This document shows, piece by piece, positions 1 through 11,087 of a DNA stretch of 64,000 nucleotides. Numbering within the stretch: position 1 is the first letter of the stretch; each line of letters opens with the position of its first letter. Below the pieces are notes generated by a model, which saw only the letters and a list, made by a program, of their open reading frames with translations, ran no database searches and was not told the DNA's origin. The position numbers were made by a program, and so were the translations under genes. This DNA comes from Branchiostoma floridae (taxonomy: Eukaryota > Chordata > Leptocardii > Amphioxiformes > Branchiostomatidae). The stretch covers positions 5,988,635 to 6,052,634 of the forward strand of contig NC_049990.1 in NCBI RefSeq assembly GCF_000003815.2, in the 5' to 3' direction.

Positions 1-136
1 TCGCGACCAGCTAACTCTTCTGGCACGTTATCAGTCGATATTTGTCCAATTTCTACCATTTTTCCAGCAACCTGTGGAGCCTGGCAAAGGCTAAGACGTC
101 CATACGGACGTAATACGAACCCACCATATCCATGTG

Positions 137-1004
137 ACAGTCCCTGCGTGGCAGATATAGGAAAATATATCAAAGAAGGTTTAGACATTAGAAATTCCTC
201 AAATGATTGTAAAAGCCTCCTATGATTGTAAGAAACTTATCCCATACTACGACGGGTGTGCCTAAATACCACAAACGACCACAAACGACTCGGAAATACC
301 ACAAACGACTCTAGTATGCAGTGTATATGGGTCAAAGACCTTGTGTGGCGCTCTGGAGACATTGTTTACACATTTATGAATTTAAAAAACGCAGCAAGTC
401 CTGCGTATTCACCAGTTATTTCGAGTAAGTCCGCCGGTTTCAAGATCGAAGCGATTCTGCGCTGTCAATGAATGCGTGCCTGCATTTGAGGCTGACAAAC
501 ACTTAGTATACAAGTTTTATAAGTTGACTATGATAGAATAGTGCCATGCTATAATCTATGAACCAACAGCGTCCATAGTTTTATCGTCCTGTCGTCTATG
601 GAGCCGTGGAAGGTATCGAGAACTTCCCCATGCAGACTCCTAGCACGGGCGATCCAACATGGCGGCCGAGAATCGCTTCGATCTTGAAACCGGCGGACTA
701 ACTTGAAATAACTGGTGAATACGCAGGACTTGCTGCATTTTTTAAATTCATAAATATGTAAACAATGTCTCCAGAGCGCCACACAAGGTCTTTGACCCAT
801 ATACACTGCATTTTAGAGTCGTTTGTGGTCGTTTGTGGTATTTCCGAGTCGTTTGTGGTCGTTTGTGGTATTTAGGCAGACCGATACTGGGACTCCTGTA
901 TTAGTTAGATAAGCCTTAAGTTAAGCTATAGAACTGTATCTATGTAGATGCCATACTTTGTACCTCGTACAATTGTTGTGCAATAAAGTTCTTAACGTTT
1001 AAAC
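137..1004 (+). mobile_element. 3' end of L2/CR1-like LINE, interrupted
   Basis: Positions 137-253 and 883-1000 together match the last ~230 bases of the plus-strand LINE that ends at 24009: the C-terminal codons of ORF2, the stop, and a 3' UTR ending in GTGCAATAAAGTT. The two halves are separated by a 628-bp palindromic element (255-882). This is a 5'-truncated retrotransposon copy, as usual for LINEs, in the intron before the first visible receptor exon. Positions 1-136 show nothing I recognise. Confidence 0.75.
255..882. mobile_element. DNA transposon-like element with ~215-bp terminal inverted repeats
   Basis: The left arm (255 to about 468) is repeated in reverse complement at about 668-882. 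Each arm starts GGTGTGCC or GGTCTGCC and contains tandem copies of CACAAACGAC. It sits inside the 3' UTR of a LINE copy; comparison with the intact 3' end near 23895 shows that the flanking ATACT-type bases are present on both sides, consistent with an imperfect target duplication of roughly 8 bp. No transposase is encoded, so it is non-autonomous. The superfamily is not assigned. Confidence 0.8.
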
Positions 1005-1028
1005 GCTCTATTTCCTGATGTTTCACAG

Positions 1029-1251
1029 GAAGGAAAGCCCTATGAAGTGAAGTCGTACGACGTGAAACTGAACGGTCAGGGCGAGGCAGGTCATGACCCC
1101 GAAAGCGTGGCCATGACCGTGAACGCCACTGATAGGTCCGTGAGGGTCACGTGTCTGGGAGACGTGGAGGTTGAGGTGCGCGCGTGTAACACGGCCGGAT
1201 GTGGCCCGCCCACAAGAGGGGTCCTCAAGTTCTCCGGAGACGAACACATCA
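1029..1251 (+). CDS. Receptor exon: fibronectin-III domain end
   Basis: Acceptor TTTCACAG ends at 1028 and donor GTAAG starts at 1252. The exon reads from GAA at 1029 and leaves one base over, which the next exon completes. The encoded strand pattern VEVEVRACNTAG followed by GPP is typical of the last strands of a fibronectin-III fold. It has two cysteines flanking TAG, which is unusual for this fold and may form an extra disulfide. Confidence 0.7.
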
Positions 1252-4200
1252 GTAAGAATGAGCTATAATTGCAATTTCACTAATCTCCAAGCAGATCCTA
1301 CGGTAGCATAAGATGGTATAAAAATGCTGTCAGAGGAGTAAAGCCGGCATAGAAGTGTGTCTGACCCCCGGCTATACTCCTTGGCCAACTTTGGTACTAT
1401 CTTATGGCACCGTAGGATCTTCTTGTAGATTTTGACTTGAATATTACTTACTTACCTCGCTGGGATGCCCGAACACCGGCTCCCGACCCTTTCCGCCTTG
1501 TCCACTTGAATATTAGGTTTTCTTTTAATGTTCCAAGTAACATATGATTGTCTAGGTATACACAATTCTATACCACTAGTGTCACTTATGTTACAATCTG
1601 CCATATATATTCTCCTTGTGCATACGAACATGCTTGAATCAGAGAATGTTGATGATTTCATGTACATATAGTTTTCCTATTTTCTAGGCCTCTTGTGAGA
1701 ATCTCCTTTTTGACTATTAACACGAACTACACCTATCACGAACTATATCTATCATGGTCTGTATCTATCATGTACTATATCTATCATGGACTGTATTTAT
1801 CACTAACTGTATTTACCAAGATCAGAATCTATCATGAACTGTTCTTATCGTGAACCCTATTGCATCTATAACAAACTGCATCCATCACAAACTGTATCCA
1901 TCGCTGCCTACAGAATGTAAGATCTGGACCTCGATCGCCGTGCTCGTGTATCATCGCGAACTGTATTTATCACGAGCTGTATTTATCAAGTACTGTATCC
2001 ATCACTGCCTACAGAATGTAAGATCTGGACCTCCATCGCCGTGCTGGTAGGGTGCTGCATCGGACTCGCCCTACTCGTGGGGATCATCATCTGCTGCAGG
2101 AAGACTCGCTTCCTCTCCAAGGAGCAGCGAGCAAAGAAATCCAAACTCCCGAGCATTTTGGTAAGTCGACTTACTTGCTTGGTTACTTGAATATCCTCTT
2201 CGTCCCTTGCGAGATACAAGGCCATGACTTTTTTCTTCCATCTGGGTCTCTCCTGCGCTATGTCTGTGCTTTGGTAGGAATTATATACTTTGTAGGGCGG
2301 GTAATCTCCAAAAAGCAGCGAGCCAAGAAATGCAAACTCCCGAGCATTTTGGTAAGTCTACTTACATACTTTAACTTTCTTACTTACTTACTTACTTACT
2401 TACTTATTTATCGTCTTCACCCCTTGAGGGACATAAGGCCATGACTTTTTCTTCTATCTGGTTCTGTCCTGCGCTTCAGTCTGTGCTGATCGTCTGACAC
2501 TGTTCTCCTCCACGTGGTTTTTGGTCTTCATCTTTTCCTTTTACTACCAGGTCTCCAAGTAAGGGCAATTTTTTGGAATTCTGTTTTATTCTCATCACCT
2601 GGCCAAGCTATAGTACTTCAGCCTCCTGTGCGTGATTTCTGTTAGTCTTCTACAATCAGTTATTCGGTGCAGTTCTTCATTTGTTATCTTGTCAGGCCAG
2701 AAGATATTCCATATTTATCTCAGACAGTAAGTCTACTTGGCATTCCGTTAAATCCATCCCCTCAAGGACGATCTGCTTTGGTAGGAATTATATACTTTGT
2801 AGGGCGGATATGCTCCAAAAAGCAGCGAGCCAAGAAATGCAAACTCCTGAGCATTTTGGTAAGTCTACTTTGTACAATGTAATTTACTATTCCGTTACAT
2901 CCATCACCTCAATGATAATCTGGTTTGGTAGGAATCATATACTCTGTAATGTGAGTACTCTCCAAAGAGCAGCGAGCCAAGAAACAAAATTAAAAACTCC
3001 CGAGCATTTTGGGAGGTCTACTTAATTGGCTTGCCGTTATATCCATCACCTAAAGAACGATTTAGCTTGTTCCATGGTAGTAATCAGATACCCTGTGGGG
3101 TTGTGACTTGTGAGTGGTATGACGTCCATCAGCGCCATGCACAGACGTTAAATGTGCAAAAGGGCGTGTGAGGACAAAATCCTGAAGTCACTTGCCAGGT
3201 TGTATGCTTCATTATACAAGAGGGAAAATACTGCAGCTTTCGCTTATAATAATAATATCGGGTGTATTTTGCAGCCAGTAGGTACCCAAAGTGTGGGTAG
3301 TGAGGCTGTTTAACGTGGAATAACAACGAATGAATAACAAACAACGCTCTGTATTCACCACCACGGAGCAACATAACATTCGACGTTTTGGTGACTGTCT
3401 GTCGCCTCCCTCGGGGCAATCCTGACGGGTTTAATTTGCGCTGCAACTTTAAGTGTCACTGCTAACAGATGCGTTGTGTGTGTTCACAGTAATAAGGTTA
3501 ACATATTCCTCTTCGCTCCAGTGTTAATGTGCTGACGAACGTCCTCCAGTCATTCCTATCTTGGGCCATCCATCTGATCTAGCACCAGGTCTTTCGATCG
3601 TGCTGCCTTTATGTCTCCTTTTACAGCCCTTCTCCAGTTCCCCTAGGCCTGCCTGTGATATGTTTTCCTTGAAGAGTCCATTTGAGGGTTTTTGTTCCTA
3701 CATTGGGCCCCTGAGGGGAAGAGAAAACGGGGACGTCCTAAAATTACATGGAGGCATACTGTGGCTAAAGACCTAGCAGCCATTTGGATCCCCTGGGATG
3801 CTGCTCAGCCCCTAGCACAGAATAGATCCCAGTGGAGGAAACTTATCACAGCCTTATGTCCCACATGGGATGAAGGGGATAAGTAAAAGTAAATTAAAGT
3901 ACAGGATAGGTCACACACACACTAACGACATGAAGAAAAGACTTTTATATTCAGATCTATATTCATATGGAACAGTCTGCCATAGGACATTCAGTTAGCT
4001 AGCAAGTACAAGTTTAGACAGGGACTTCCTATGCATGCAAATGAGTAATTGTATTTTAGTTTGTGAATACCAGATGTTTGAATTACATGTAATTAGTGCG
4101 TATGTATCTTTGTATCTTTCAATGTCCCGAAGTCCAGGTAGAATAGTTACCTACAAATTATGTACAGTAGTTAATGGGCTCAATTACGTATCCAAGTATC

Positions 4201-5925
4201 CAAGTACACAGGTACTATTATGCAACCTTAGATAATTCATTGAGGCATACATAATCGCTCTTCCTCTTCCCTTTGAAATGACCACAATCATCATATTGAT
4301 CATTCTGTCACTTATACATAAAAAGTACAAGGTCACGAGCGCAAAATGTAATGGTTTTCAGATAATTTAAGCTTCCTCGTTGAAAATTAGAATGGATTCA
4401 AATCCTCAAGACTGAAAGGGTTTGAATGGTCAGCCATCTTGGCTGGTGACCTTTGAACCTCCGTCATAATTGCTTGTACATGTACAGTTTGTGTTTGTGC
4501 TGATGGCTAACCAATGAATACGCTTATCTCTCCTCAGGAGGAGGTAGTGAAGGGAAGCGGGGACGGCTCCTATTGGCCAGTGTCCGACAGGCCACGCCCA
4601 GAAGTCTATGACGTCGTACCGACGCCCGACGAGATCTCCAAGCTGACGGGTTCAGACACGTCATCGGACGGGAGCAACAGCACCTCCGAGGAGGTCTTCA
4701 CCCCCGAAACCCCGCCCTTCACAGATGTGACGTTCCGCTCCGGGCAGCAGTCACCTCTCCTCCAACAGAAGTCGGCCTTGGACAGCCACCAACTGGCCAA
4801 AGATGAGCGCCCTAAGCTGGTCTGGGACCTGACCATGGGCATCGGGTTCGTTTGTTTGTTTTGCATTGTTGGAATCCCATTTTTATCACTGTCAGTAGAT
4901 TTTTATTAGGAACCCCATACTTGTTTTATTGGGAATACCATGTTTGTTTTATTGGGAATCCCATATTTGTTTTATTGGAAATACCATCAGTAATGCAAGG
5001 TGTATTCATTTATCTATTTATTGGTTTGGCTGTTCAGCACGCACAGCCAGGGCTGCACAACCAGCCTGTGGCTAGTACAAAGGGCTAGCCCTGCTGACAA
5101 AAGCAGAGACAATACGAATGGAATTTGGACAGGGCAGGATACTTCAACCAATAACAATATTCAAAGTACATGCAAATTGTACATAGTATTCTTCCTGGGG
5201 TTCTTACTTCATCAAATACGAAAATATATACACTTGAAATGCGTGAGTGAGAGTTTTGATTGATGTGGTATGAGTATATTTTTATGTTTAAATGTTACGC
5301 TATATAAGCAGGGTTTTAAGAAATTCTTTTTAACCGCACAACCTTCGAAGCTTTAGAGTAATTCTCCTGTAAGGTGTTTATGAATACCTAATGCGAATAC
5401 CATCATAATTTGGTGTTTCAAATCTGTGAAGTGGTATACTGAATATAGTTTTCAACGTTTTTAAAGATTTTTCAATGTTCCTGTAGGCGACGGCCGCACT
5501 ACGGCTCGTCCTCCACCTACGTGTCCTCCATCACCGACACCACGTCCTACACGTCCGACCTCGACTCGCCGAAGCCGGAGAAGGCAACCATCGTCATCCC
5601 GTGGAGCGGCAACGGCAGCAGCGACAACAGCTACGTCTCTCAGTCCCAGCTAAACCGCCTACCGCCCGCCAGTACCACTGCCACTGCCGGTAACACTGGT
5701 ACCATCGGTACTCCCGGTACCGCTGCCACATTCCTGCCAAAAGAACCCAACAGCAACCAGAGCATCAGCGACCAAACTCCCAAGCAAGACTTCAGCAAGT
5801 ATTCCGGCCCCAAGTCCCCGTCAAAAATGACGGCCGACCAGTTCCTTGCTTACTCCAAGAAGATGCCAAAATGTGCCCCTAAGATCCTATCAGAAGAAAT
5901 AAGTGACTATGTGTCGGTCGGGTAG
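1029..5925 (+). CDS. Single-pass receptor with fibronectin type III domain (3' four exons)
   Basis: Four exons join with consistent phases: 1029-1251, 2015-2160, 4538-4845 and 5487-5925 (371 codons plus TAG). In order they give the end of a fibronectin-III-like domain (VRACNTAGCGPP resembles the F-G strands), a membrane helix with stop-transfer basic residues, and a cytoplasmic tail of about 265 residues rich in Ser, Thr and Pro. The 5' exons with any signal peptide and further ectodomain lie outside the window. The layout is that of a type I adhesion or cytokine-type receptor; no WSxWS motif or catalytic domain is seen, so I do not name it. Tail tyrosines such as YDVV could bind SH2 domains, which is inference. 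The exon GC content is well above that of the introns. Confidence 0.7.
1281..1432. mobile_element. Palindromic MITE, copy 1
   Basis: It begins TAATCTCCAAGCAGATCC and ends with a diverged reverse complement of that sequence. Two more copies lie at 13504-13691 and 59017-59194. It is in the intron after the first receptor exon. TA flanks are clearest in the 59-kb copy, which suggests a Tc1/mariner-type target. Confidence 0.75.
1721..2014 (+). repeat. Minisatellite (TATCATGAACTGTATC-like) with an embedded exon fragment
   Basis: About fifteen degenerate copies of a 17-18 bp unit (consensus near CTATCATGAACTGTAT) precede the membrane exon. At 1907-1946 the array is interrupted by a near-perfect copy of the acceptor and first ~40 bases of that exon, so the array and exon edge were duplicated as a block. 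Confidence 0.75.
2015..2160 (+). CDS. Receptor exon: membrane helix
   Basis: Acceptor CTACAG ends at 2014 and donor GTAAGT starts at 2161. The first two bases complete a Lys codon from the previous exon. The encoded run from IAVLVGCC to GIIICC is a ~21-residue hydrophobic helix followed by a basic stop-transfer stretch (CRKTR, KEQRAKKSK). The first ~40 bases of the exon are duplicated at 1907-1946 and its last ~60 bases recur as decayed copies downstream to 3025. Confidence 0.8.
2271..3110 (+). repeat. Degenerate tandem copies of the membrane exon's 3' edge
   Basis: Blocks at about 2271-2365, 2777-2872 and 2927-3028 each carry the last ~55 bases of exon 2015-2160 (CGAGC(C/A)AAGAAA ... GAGCATTTTG). 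The first two keep the GTAAGT donor; the third has GGAGGT instead. Each is preceded by a conserved GGTAGGAATTATATACT block that aligns with the helix-coding part. Open frames here are broken, so these are decayed exon copies rather than alternative exons. A weaker trace may continue to 3110. Confidence 0.75.
3686..3886 (+). pseudogene. LINE ORF2 C-terminal remnant
   Basis: The translated stretch contains GKRKRGRPKITWRHTV and WRKLITALCPTWDE, a tail I recognise from animal non-LTR retrotransposon reverse transcriptases. It has no start and no upstream reverse-transcriptase domain, and it ends at a stop (3884-3886). It is a 5'-truncated insertion in the long receptor intron. Assignment to a particular LINE clade is not attempted. 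Confidence 0.65.
3887..4537. other. Receptor intron, no recognised feature
   Basis: AT-rich intron sequence; I see no exon, RNA gene or clear repeat. Short direct repeats (for example TATCCAAGTA near 4190) are unremarkable. Confidence 0.5.
4538..4845 (+). CDS. Receptor exon: cytoplasmic tail, part 1
   Basis: Acceptor CTCCTCAG ends at 4537; it begins in phase 0 with Glu-Glu-Val-Val and ends with two bases before a GTTCGT donor, matching the phase of the next exon. The encoded stretch is acidic and Ser/Thr-rich (SDTSSDGSNSTSEEV) with YWPV and YDVV tyrosine sites, consistent with a signalling tail. The donor is not a strong consensus, but the phase match supports it. Confidence 0.7.
4906..4988 (+). 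repeat. Three-copy ~28-bp tandem repeat
   Basis: Three successive copies of a unit containing TTGTTTTATTGG followed by GAAT(A/C)CCAT lie in the last receptor intron (4846-5486), which otherwise shows nothing recognisable. Confidence 0.7.
5487..5925 (+). CDS. Receptor terminal exon: cytoplasmic tail, part 2
   Basis: Acceptor CCTGTAG ends at 5486; the first G completes a Gly codon. The frame runs 146 codons to TAG at 5923-5925. The tail is of low complexity (Ser, Thr, Pro, Gly) with a GNTGTIGTPGTAAT repeat-like part and ends SDYVSVG. No AATAAA was found close to the stop, so the 3' UTR end is not placed. Confidence 0.75.
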
Positions 5926-6161
5926 AGCAGGGTTAATATTCTTAAGTGACATATCAACTTGTGACCACCGTGTCAAATTATAGATCTACCATGAAAGAGA
6001 AAAAAGAAAATATATTTTACTGCTTTGAGGTTGAAGATGAATGCTGCTTTGTAGTAAGAAAACAAGAAGGACAATTGCATCAAAAACGGGTATTTGCTCA
6101 AGAAATGGGAATATTCTTGGTATTTGCATTGGTTTGAGTAAGGACATTACATTGTTATCAA

Positions 6162-6393
6162 AACCCTTGTCCTGCTAAGCCCATATGTATATGGGTTGCA
6201 CATACAGGATGCCTGTATCTCGTATATGCGGGCCCCGTATATATACGGATTTGGCATATTTCTCACCTCAGTGTGGCATACCACAGCAAATCTGCAGCTG
6301 CAGCACTGGAAAGGTGAAGTTGTAATGTTCTGATGAAGCCATCAGCTCTGGGAAGTTAAATTGGCCAAAAACAGCACCAGCAGGACAAGGGTT
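6162..6393. mobile_element. Short TIR element (15-bp perfect TIR)
   Basis: AACCCTTGTCCTGCT at 6162-6176 is mirrored exactly by AGCAGGACAAGGGTT at 6379-6393. The interior has palindromic stretches (CATATGTATATG, GTATATATAC) and no coding capacity. It is a MITE-like insertion in the receptor gene's 3' flank. Confidence 0.7.
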
Positions 6394-6954
6394 AAATGAA
6401 ACGGGTCAAATGGGAAAGTGAAAACTGGGTTATGTGCTAGAGTGAGCGACATGTTTATGATCTGAAAAAGTCGCATTGCAATTTTAAAAAGTCGGCGTTG
6501 AGGTTTTCAGATCGATGGTACTATGATATTTATTGTTTTTCCTCTGTTCTTAGAAAGATTTTTGAAAAGATGTTTTCTGTGGTTAAGGAAATCACACTTG
6601 CTTAAGCTAGTACCAAATCAGACTTACTTGAGTCAGTGTTTTCTGACACCCAAATTCAAGACCATTCTCGAACTCCCCTTTCAAAAGGGACTCAAAATTT
6701 ATAACGTTCAATACATGTAAAACAGATGCACAAGACACTGCGGTTTAGCTGTGACACTGCAAGGATAAGCTTACTATGATACATAAGTGAATACCCTTTC
6801 GTTGTAGACAGCCCTTTGCGGGCACGTTTTAGAGGAGGCAGGCATCCCGGACTTAGTACGGACACTGCACATTCCCTGTCTGTGTGATTTCCTCGATAAA
6901 GAGTTCAAAGACTATAGACTATAACCAGATCTATAAGTATGTTCTACGTTCCGA
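6394..6954. other. Intergenic, nothing recognised
   Basis: AT-rich sequence downstream of the receptor gene; short open frames lack homology I recognise. Confidence 0.4.
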
Positions 6955-7125
6955 GTAGCAGCGAAAGGAATTGTGGATATGTCAAAGGTGAAAACCCTGA
7001 CTTGTAAACAGTACTCGTCTCAACCATTGTCTCGATTTGCATAATAATGTCCAGACGTAATTTGTTTATGTCTCATAGGTCTTCACCTTTTACATATTAC
7101 CTGTAATTCCTGTCACTGCATATGA
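6955..7125. repeat. Isolated copy of the palindromic repeat found in the 11-kb array
   Basis: GGAATTGTGGATATGTCAAAGG with ACAGTACTCGTCTC and CGATTTGCATAA, closing with CTTCACCTTTTACATATTAC, is the same ~170-bp palindromic unit found five times at 11088-12790. Here it lacks the non-palindromic half of the tandem unit, which suggests that the palindrome is itself a mobile MITE. Confidence 0.7.
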
Positions 7126-7942
7126 GTACTAGGAAGGGTGAACATGCTTGTTCCTGAGCTGCTCTTGTGCATGTTGTACTCAGGCCACAGCGAGTACATT
7201 TTATGGATGGCATCCACTGCAGACCCCAAGTTTAATTCAATAGAGAGTGTAAAAAAACAAGATGAGAAAAAAACAAGATATCTAGATTTTCAAAATAGAC
7301 ACCATAAATGTTTTTACACAGCCAACAAGTATTTAAGAGGTTCATAAAGTGACCTTTGTGTTTCAATTGACAACTACGGTCATGGCTACCACATTGGTAC
7401 CACTTTTACAAATTTTACTTCTACAACTACGCTGATGACTATCACACGATATATTTCCCATTCTGGTACTTACTCGTCATGTTGACGATCTCTGAAATGA
7501 AACCTTTTTTTTTCCAAAATCAGGCGACAATTGATGAGCGCGCTGATGTCATCCATAAACTTTACTTTCTGTGGTCTCACATGCAGTTTTAAATGCCAGT
7601 TTTAAGATTCCTGCCAAATAGTTCAAAAGAGTATGTGTATATACAGATTAGAATGAGAAGATCAAAGTACTTTTGATTTGTGACTGCGTAGGGGTATTAT
7701 AATTGTTGATGCAGTCAACATCATAATGCAGTGTTCAATGTCTCAGTTTGTGAAATATCCAACAAGTATGTAGAGTTTTTGAAATCGTTGTTGGCATCGC
7801 TGAGTCACTTTTGGAGAGTCATATTGACTGTTGGTGCAATGAATGTATAATATTCGAATTGTGTTCTTACAGTGGTCTAGGTTTCATGTGTGTAAATGCT
7901 ACCACTGCATGGTTTTATGGATTATTCTGGTATCTCTACCTA
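7126..7942. other. Intergenic, one dispersed-repeat trace
   Basis: No gene seen. Around 7540-7570 GATGTCATCCATAAACTTTAC matches, in reverse, the GTAAATTTTATGGATGACA motif at 50850 and 51190, so a dispersed repeat end is present. Confidence 0.45.
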
Positions 7943-8586
7943 GTACAACCTACGTCATAAAAATGGCGGAGCTGAGTAGCGAGCGTGGGTAGATCCTCCA
8001 AAATTTCCTCTTCAACTAAACCTAGCCTAATGAGTGGCAGTGCGTCTCAGGATCATCTAAAGCTAAGATCATCTTCATGTTCAACTTGGCAAATGTGACG
8101 TTTGGTGGCTGTCTAGCTCTCTCCATATCCCGTGGTCTTCAATTGAAGACATGGCAATGCCAGATACAAAAGTCAACAGGTCATAATTTGATGTTTTTCC
8201 TCTCAAGAGTATAACTCCAGTCTGGAGCAAACTCATTGCAAAAACTGCAACTAGTGGATCAGTGAAAACCGTCAAATCTGTATCGGTCCACGAGTGAAGG
8301 GACAATACAGAATTGTCTCATTTCAACATCAAATACTGAACTGCAATCACCCCTACTTCAACCATGGTACTGCCTCATCATAATTCAGGTCGCTGCAATT
8401 CAAGGTGAATAATATTTGACTTCCGATTATCCTGAGATGCTCTTCCATCTATCAAGTACTTAGTCTGGCTTAGCTTGCACACCTACCTCCGTAAAAGAGA
8501 GTCTAGGAGGGGAACTTCTGGACCGCTGGCATTGCTACCATTGCTCGCTCCTCTGATGGTCGCCATTTTGATGACGTATGTTGTAC
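7943..8586. mobile_element. TIR element with ~45-bp imperfect inverted ends
   Basis: The left end GTACAACCTACGTCAT...AAATGGCG is mirrored at the right end (8540-8586) by CGCCATTTTGATGACGTATG plus TTGTAC. The ~640-bp length and lack of a coding frame fit a non-autonomous DNA transposon. No clear target duplication was found. Confidence 0.6.
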
Positions 8587-9991
8587 CCCATTGATCTGAT
8601 TAGGAATTAGTTGACACTTGGATGCAGTTTGATAGACTGATTGACTGACTGACTTTATTGGTCGACGGGAATCACGTGGCGACGAGGAATGCATCAAATT
8701 GCATTACATGTCTATTATGAATGAGAAGATATTTTCAGATGTTTTACTGTTGCTTCGAGACAAAACGGGTGTAACTTCTCAAAGACAGAGTCATAGTAGA
8801 TGCTGACTTCGAAGCAAAGAGAGTAAAAAGTCACTGCCCCCCCCCCCATATTTGTAACATATTACATGGAATTACACACCTGACGTTTCCAATTTAAAAA
8901 AGAAAGGAACATCCGGAGTATTTAATGTGATGCGATTTTCAAGCAATTGATCACATGCTCTAGATACCCGGAGTTATCTGTTTATATTTTCATCGTCTGT
9001 GACAAATAGAATGGTTATGATACAGACATCTATTATCATCTATATCTGAATATTGTAAAATACGGATGATGTGTTTACCTTTGGTTTGCTTAGATCATAA
9101 GTCAAAAGTGTTCAGGCTAGAGTTCAAATCTATGTTACAAGAAACAGACTAATACACGAGATCGGTGGTGACCTTTTAATAGTGTTTGTGTTGGAATCTT
9201 CTATAGATTTGATGTCGTTATACTCGGACTCTGTATCGGTAACCCTTGGAAAATGTATTTTGTACCTGCGTTAGTGCAAAGCTTATGTAAAAGGTCGACC
9301 TCTCTGTGTTGTGTTGTCGAAGAAACAGAATGTTGTCTGATCTGACCGCATTCTACGCACGTACACAGACAATGTTTTGACTAGTCTGGGACGTTTCTCG
9401 TGCGTTGGACTTGTGACTACCAAGAATTTTATCGGGCAAACAGACCACATTCTGTACCTCAGTATTTCAGACATGTGACAAGAGAAAACTAGAACTAGAA
9501 TGATTGCTGCCTTTTGAGATATATGGTTCGGCAATGCGTTTCCAATTTGGAGAGCAAAACATTGGATACCGATTCATTTTGATACAGCCAGATGATTGGA
9601 ACTTGTAAAGATGAATACGAAAGTCGTATGTGTATAATAGCTGTGAATGGTTTTATCTACTACGTTATAATTGTACAAAAGAGTGTGGCTTAAATGATAT
9701 TTATTTAAGTATATTTAAGGTTCTGTGTAATTTGATCACTGCGAACGATTAAAGTGGAATTCATGGCACCGAACGTTCATCCTCAAGTCGTTTGTTTTCT
9801 GTGATCTTTCACGAAAATCTCTTGAGTAACATCCTAAAGACCTCATTGATGCTGCTTCATCATTTTTGAGGCGCCGTCCTGTCGATATTGGTTTTTAAAA
9901 AATAAAGTACGTGAGCAGCCTCTAAGTGCACGCTACTGTGGCCGTTCAAAGCGGCTTGTTTGAGCTGTGTTGAGGTAACCTTTTACTAAGG
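8587..9991. other. Intergenic, nothing recognised
   Basis: AT-rich DNA with a poly-C run near 8838 and TGACTGAC repeats near 8640. Short open frames do not resemble known proteins. Confidence 0.4.
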
Positions 9992-10231
9992 CCCCCTTTC
10001 CAATAGACGGCGATCGCGCTGCGCTCTCACTGCGACCTAAATAGGACATGTGTATTATTCGATTTCACACTGAGTATATCATACAAAATGTAAAAGTGTG
10101 ACCGAGAAGACAACGAAGCACACAAAGTGTTTAAAAAATTCGTTTGTTTTCTATACAATTCGTTGAGCGAAATGTCAAATGTGAGGTCGCAGAGAGAGCG
10201 CGGTGAGAGCGCCGTTCTAGTGGAAAGGGGG
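9992..10231. mobile_element. CCCCC-ended MITE with GC-rich TIRs
   Basis: The left end CCCCCTTTCCAATAGACGGC with CGCTCTCAC and GCGACCT is mirrored at 10185-10231 by AGGTCGCAG, GGTGAGAGCGCCG and GGAAAGGGGG. About 240 bp, no coding capacity. The ends resemble those of the elements at 38624 and 57532, which also start CCCC and carry a GCGATC motif. Confidence 0.7.
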
Positions 10232-11087
10232 TGTAAGAAGGCCATGCTATCTAATAATCCGACACAATGCTCCCTAAGGGGTACCCTTGTATCTTCCAGA
10301 TAATCTACAATCAGATATTTTGGTGGAAAAACGTGAAGTTTGGTGATTATCGGGCTTCTCTATATCATCCGGCCCAGGAGGGCCCTAGGGGCACTTTGAA
10401 AACAAGAAATCTTTTTAAAAAAGCTGTGCCTTGCCGCGTATTTTATGTTATTTTGGTAAGTTAGACTAGATTCTACGCTTTAAAATCCCGAGTTCCACAT
10501 GTCGCCCCCCCCCCTCATTATCATAATTTATGTCAGATGAATTATTGGCACATTAAACAGGTTTTGTAAAACTTGTTGACCCACAATGAATATGCATTAT
10601 CTTTTATTACAAACTAAGTTCCTTCTGATGCAATTTGTGATATATATTTATATAAACATGGTGAGTTAAAGCGTAGATTTATTACGCTGGACCACATACA
10701 GTAACATGCGTCTAGAAGAGCGTTTTAATACTCGCCTGGAATGTACCATTGTCTAACTAAGCCATGAATCTCGGCAAGGAAAGAAGGGCCTTTGGAAGGG
10801 GCTTTGGAAGGGCTGGGTTAAAAGGTCCGTCCATTGATCCATGGAAAAAAGCTGGCGTAAAGCCTTGCCTGGCGGCAAGGCAAAAAATGGTGTTTTCGTA
10901 CCACGTGCACCGCAGTGCCACTACTAACATCAAGCTGAAGATAGACCATCGTGTCGTTTTTCTTATTCAAACAACAATGAAAAACAAAACATACCACGGT
11001 CGCCGATTGGATAATCCTGTTTTTTTAAAGTAACGGATATAGGATTCTCAACGAATAAAGGTAAACTATAGTTAAGCACGCTCACCG
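10232..11087. other. Intergenic, nothing recognised
   Basis: No gene or RNA seen; a short poly-C tract lies at 10503-10514. Confidence 0.4.

Noticed and set aside
256-806. Open frames of 71 and 85 codons with related peptides on opposite strands
   Set aside because: They lie in the two inverted arms of one TIR element, and the similarity is due to the palindrome.
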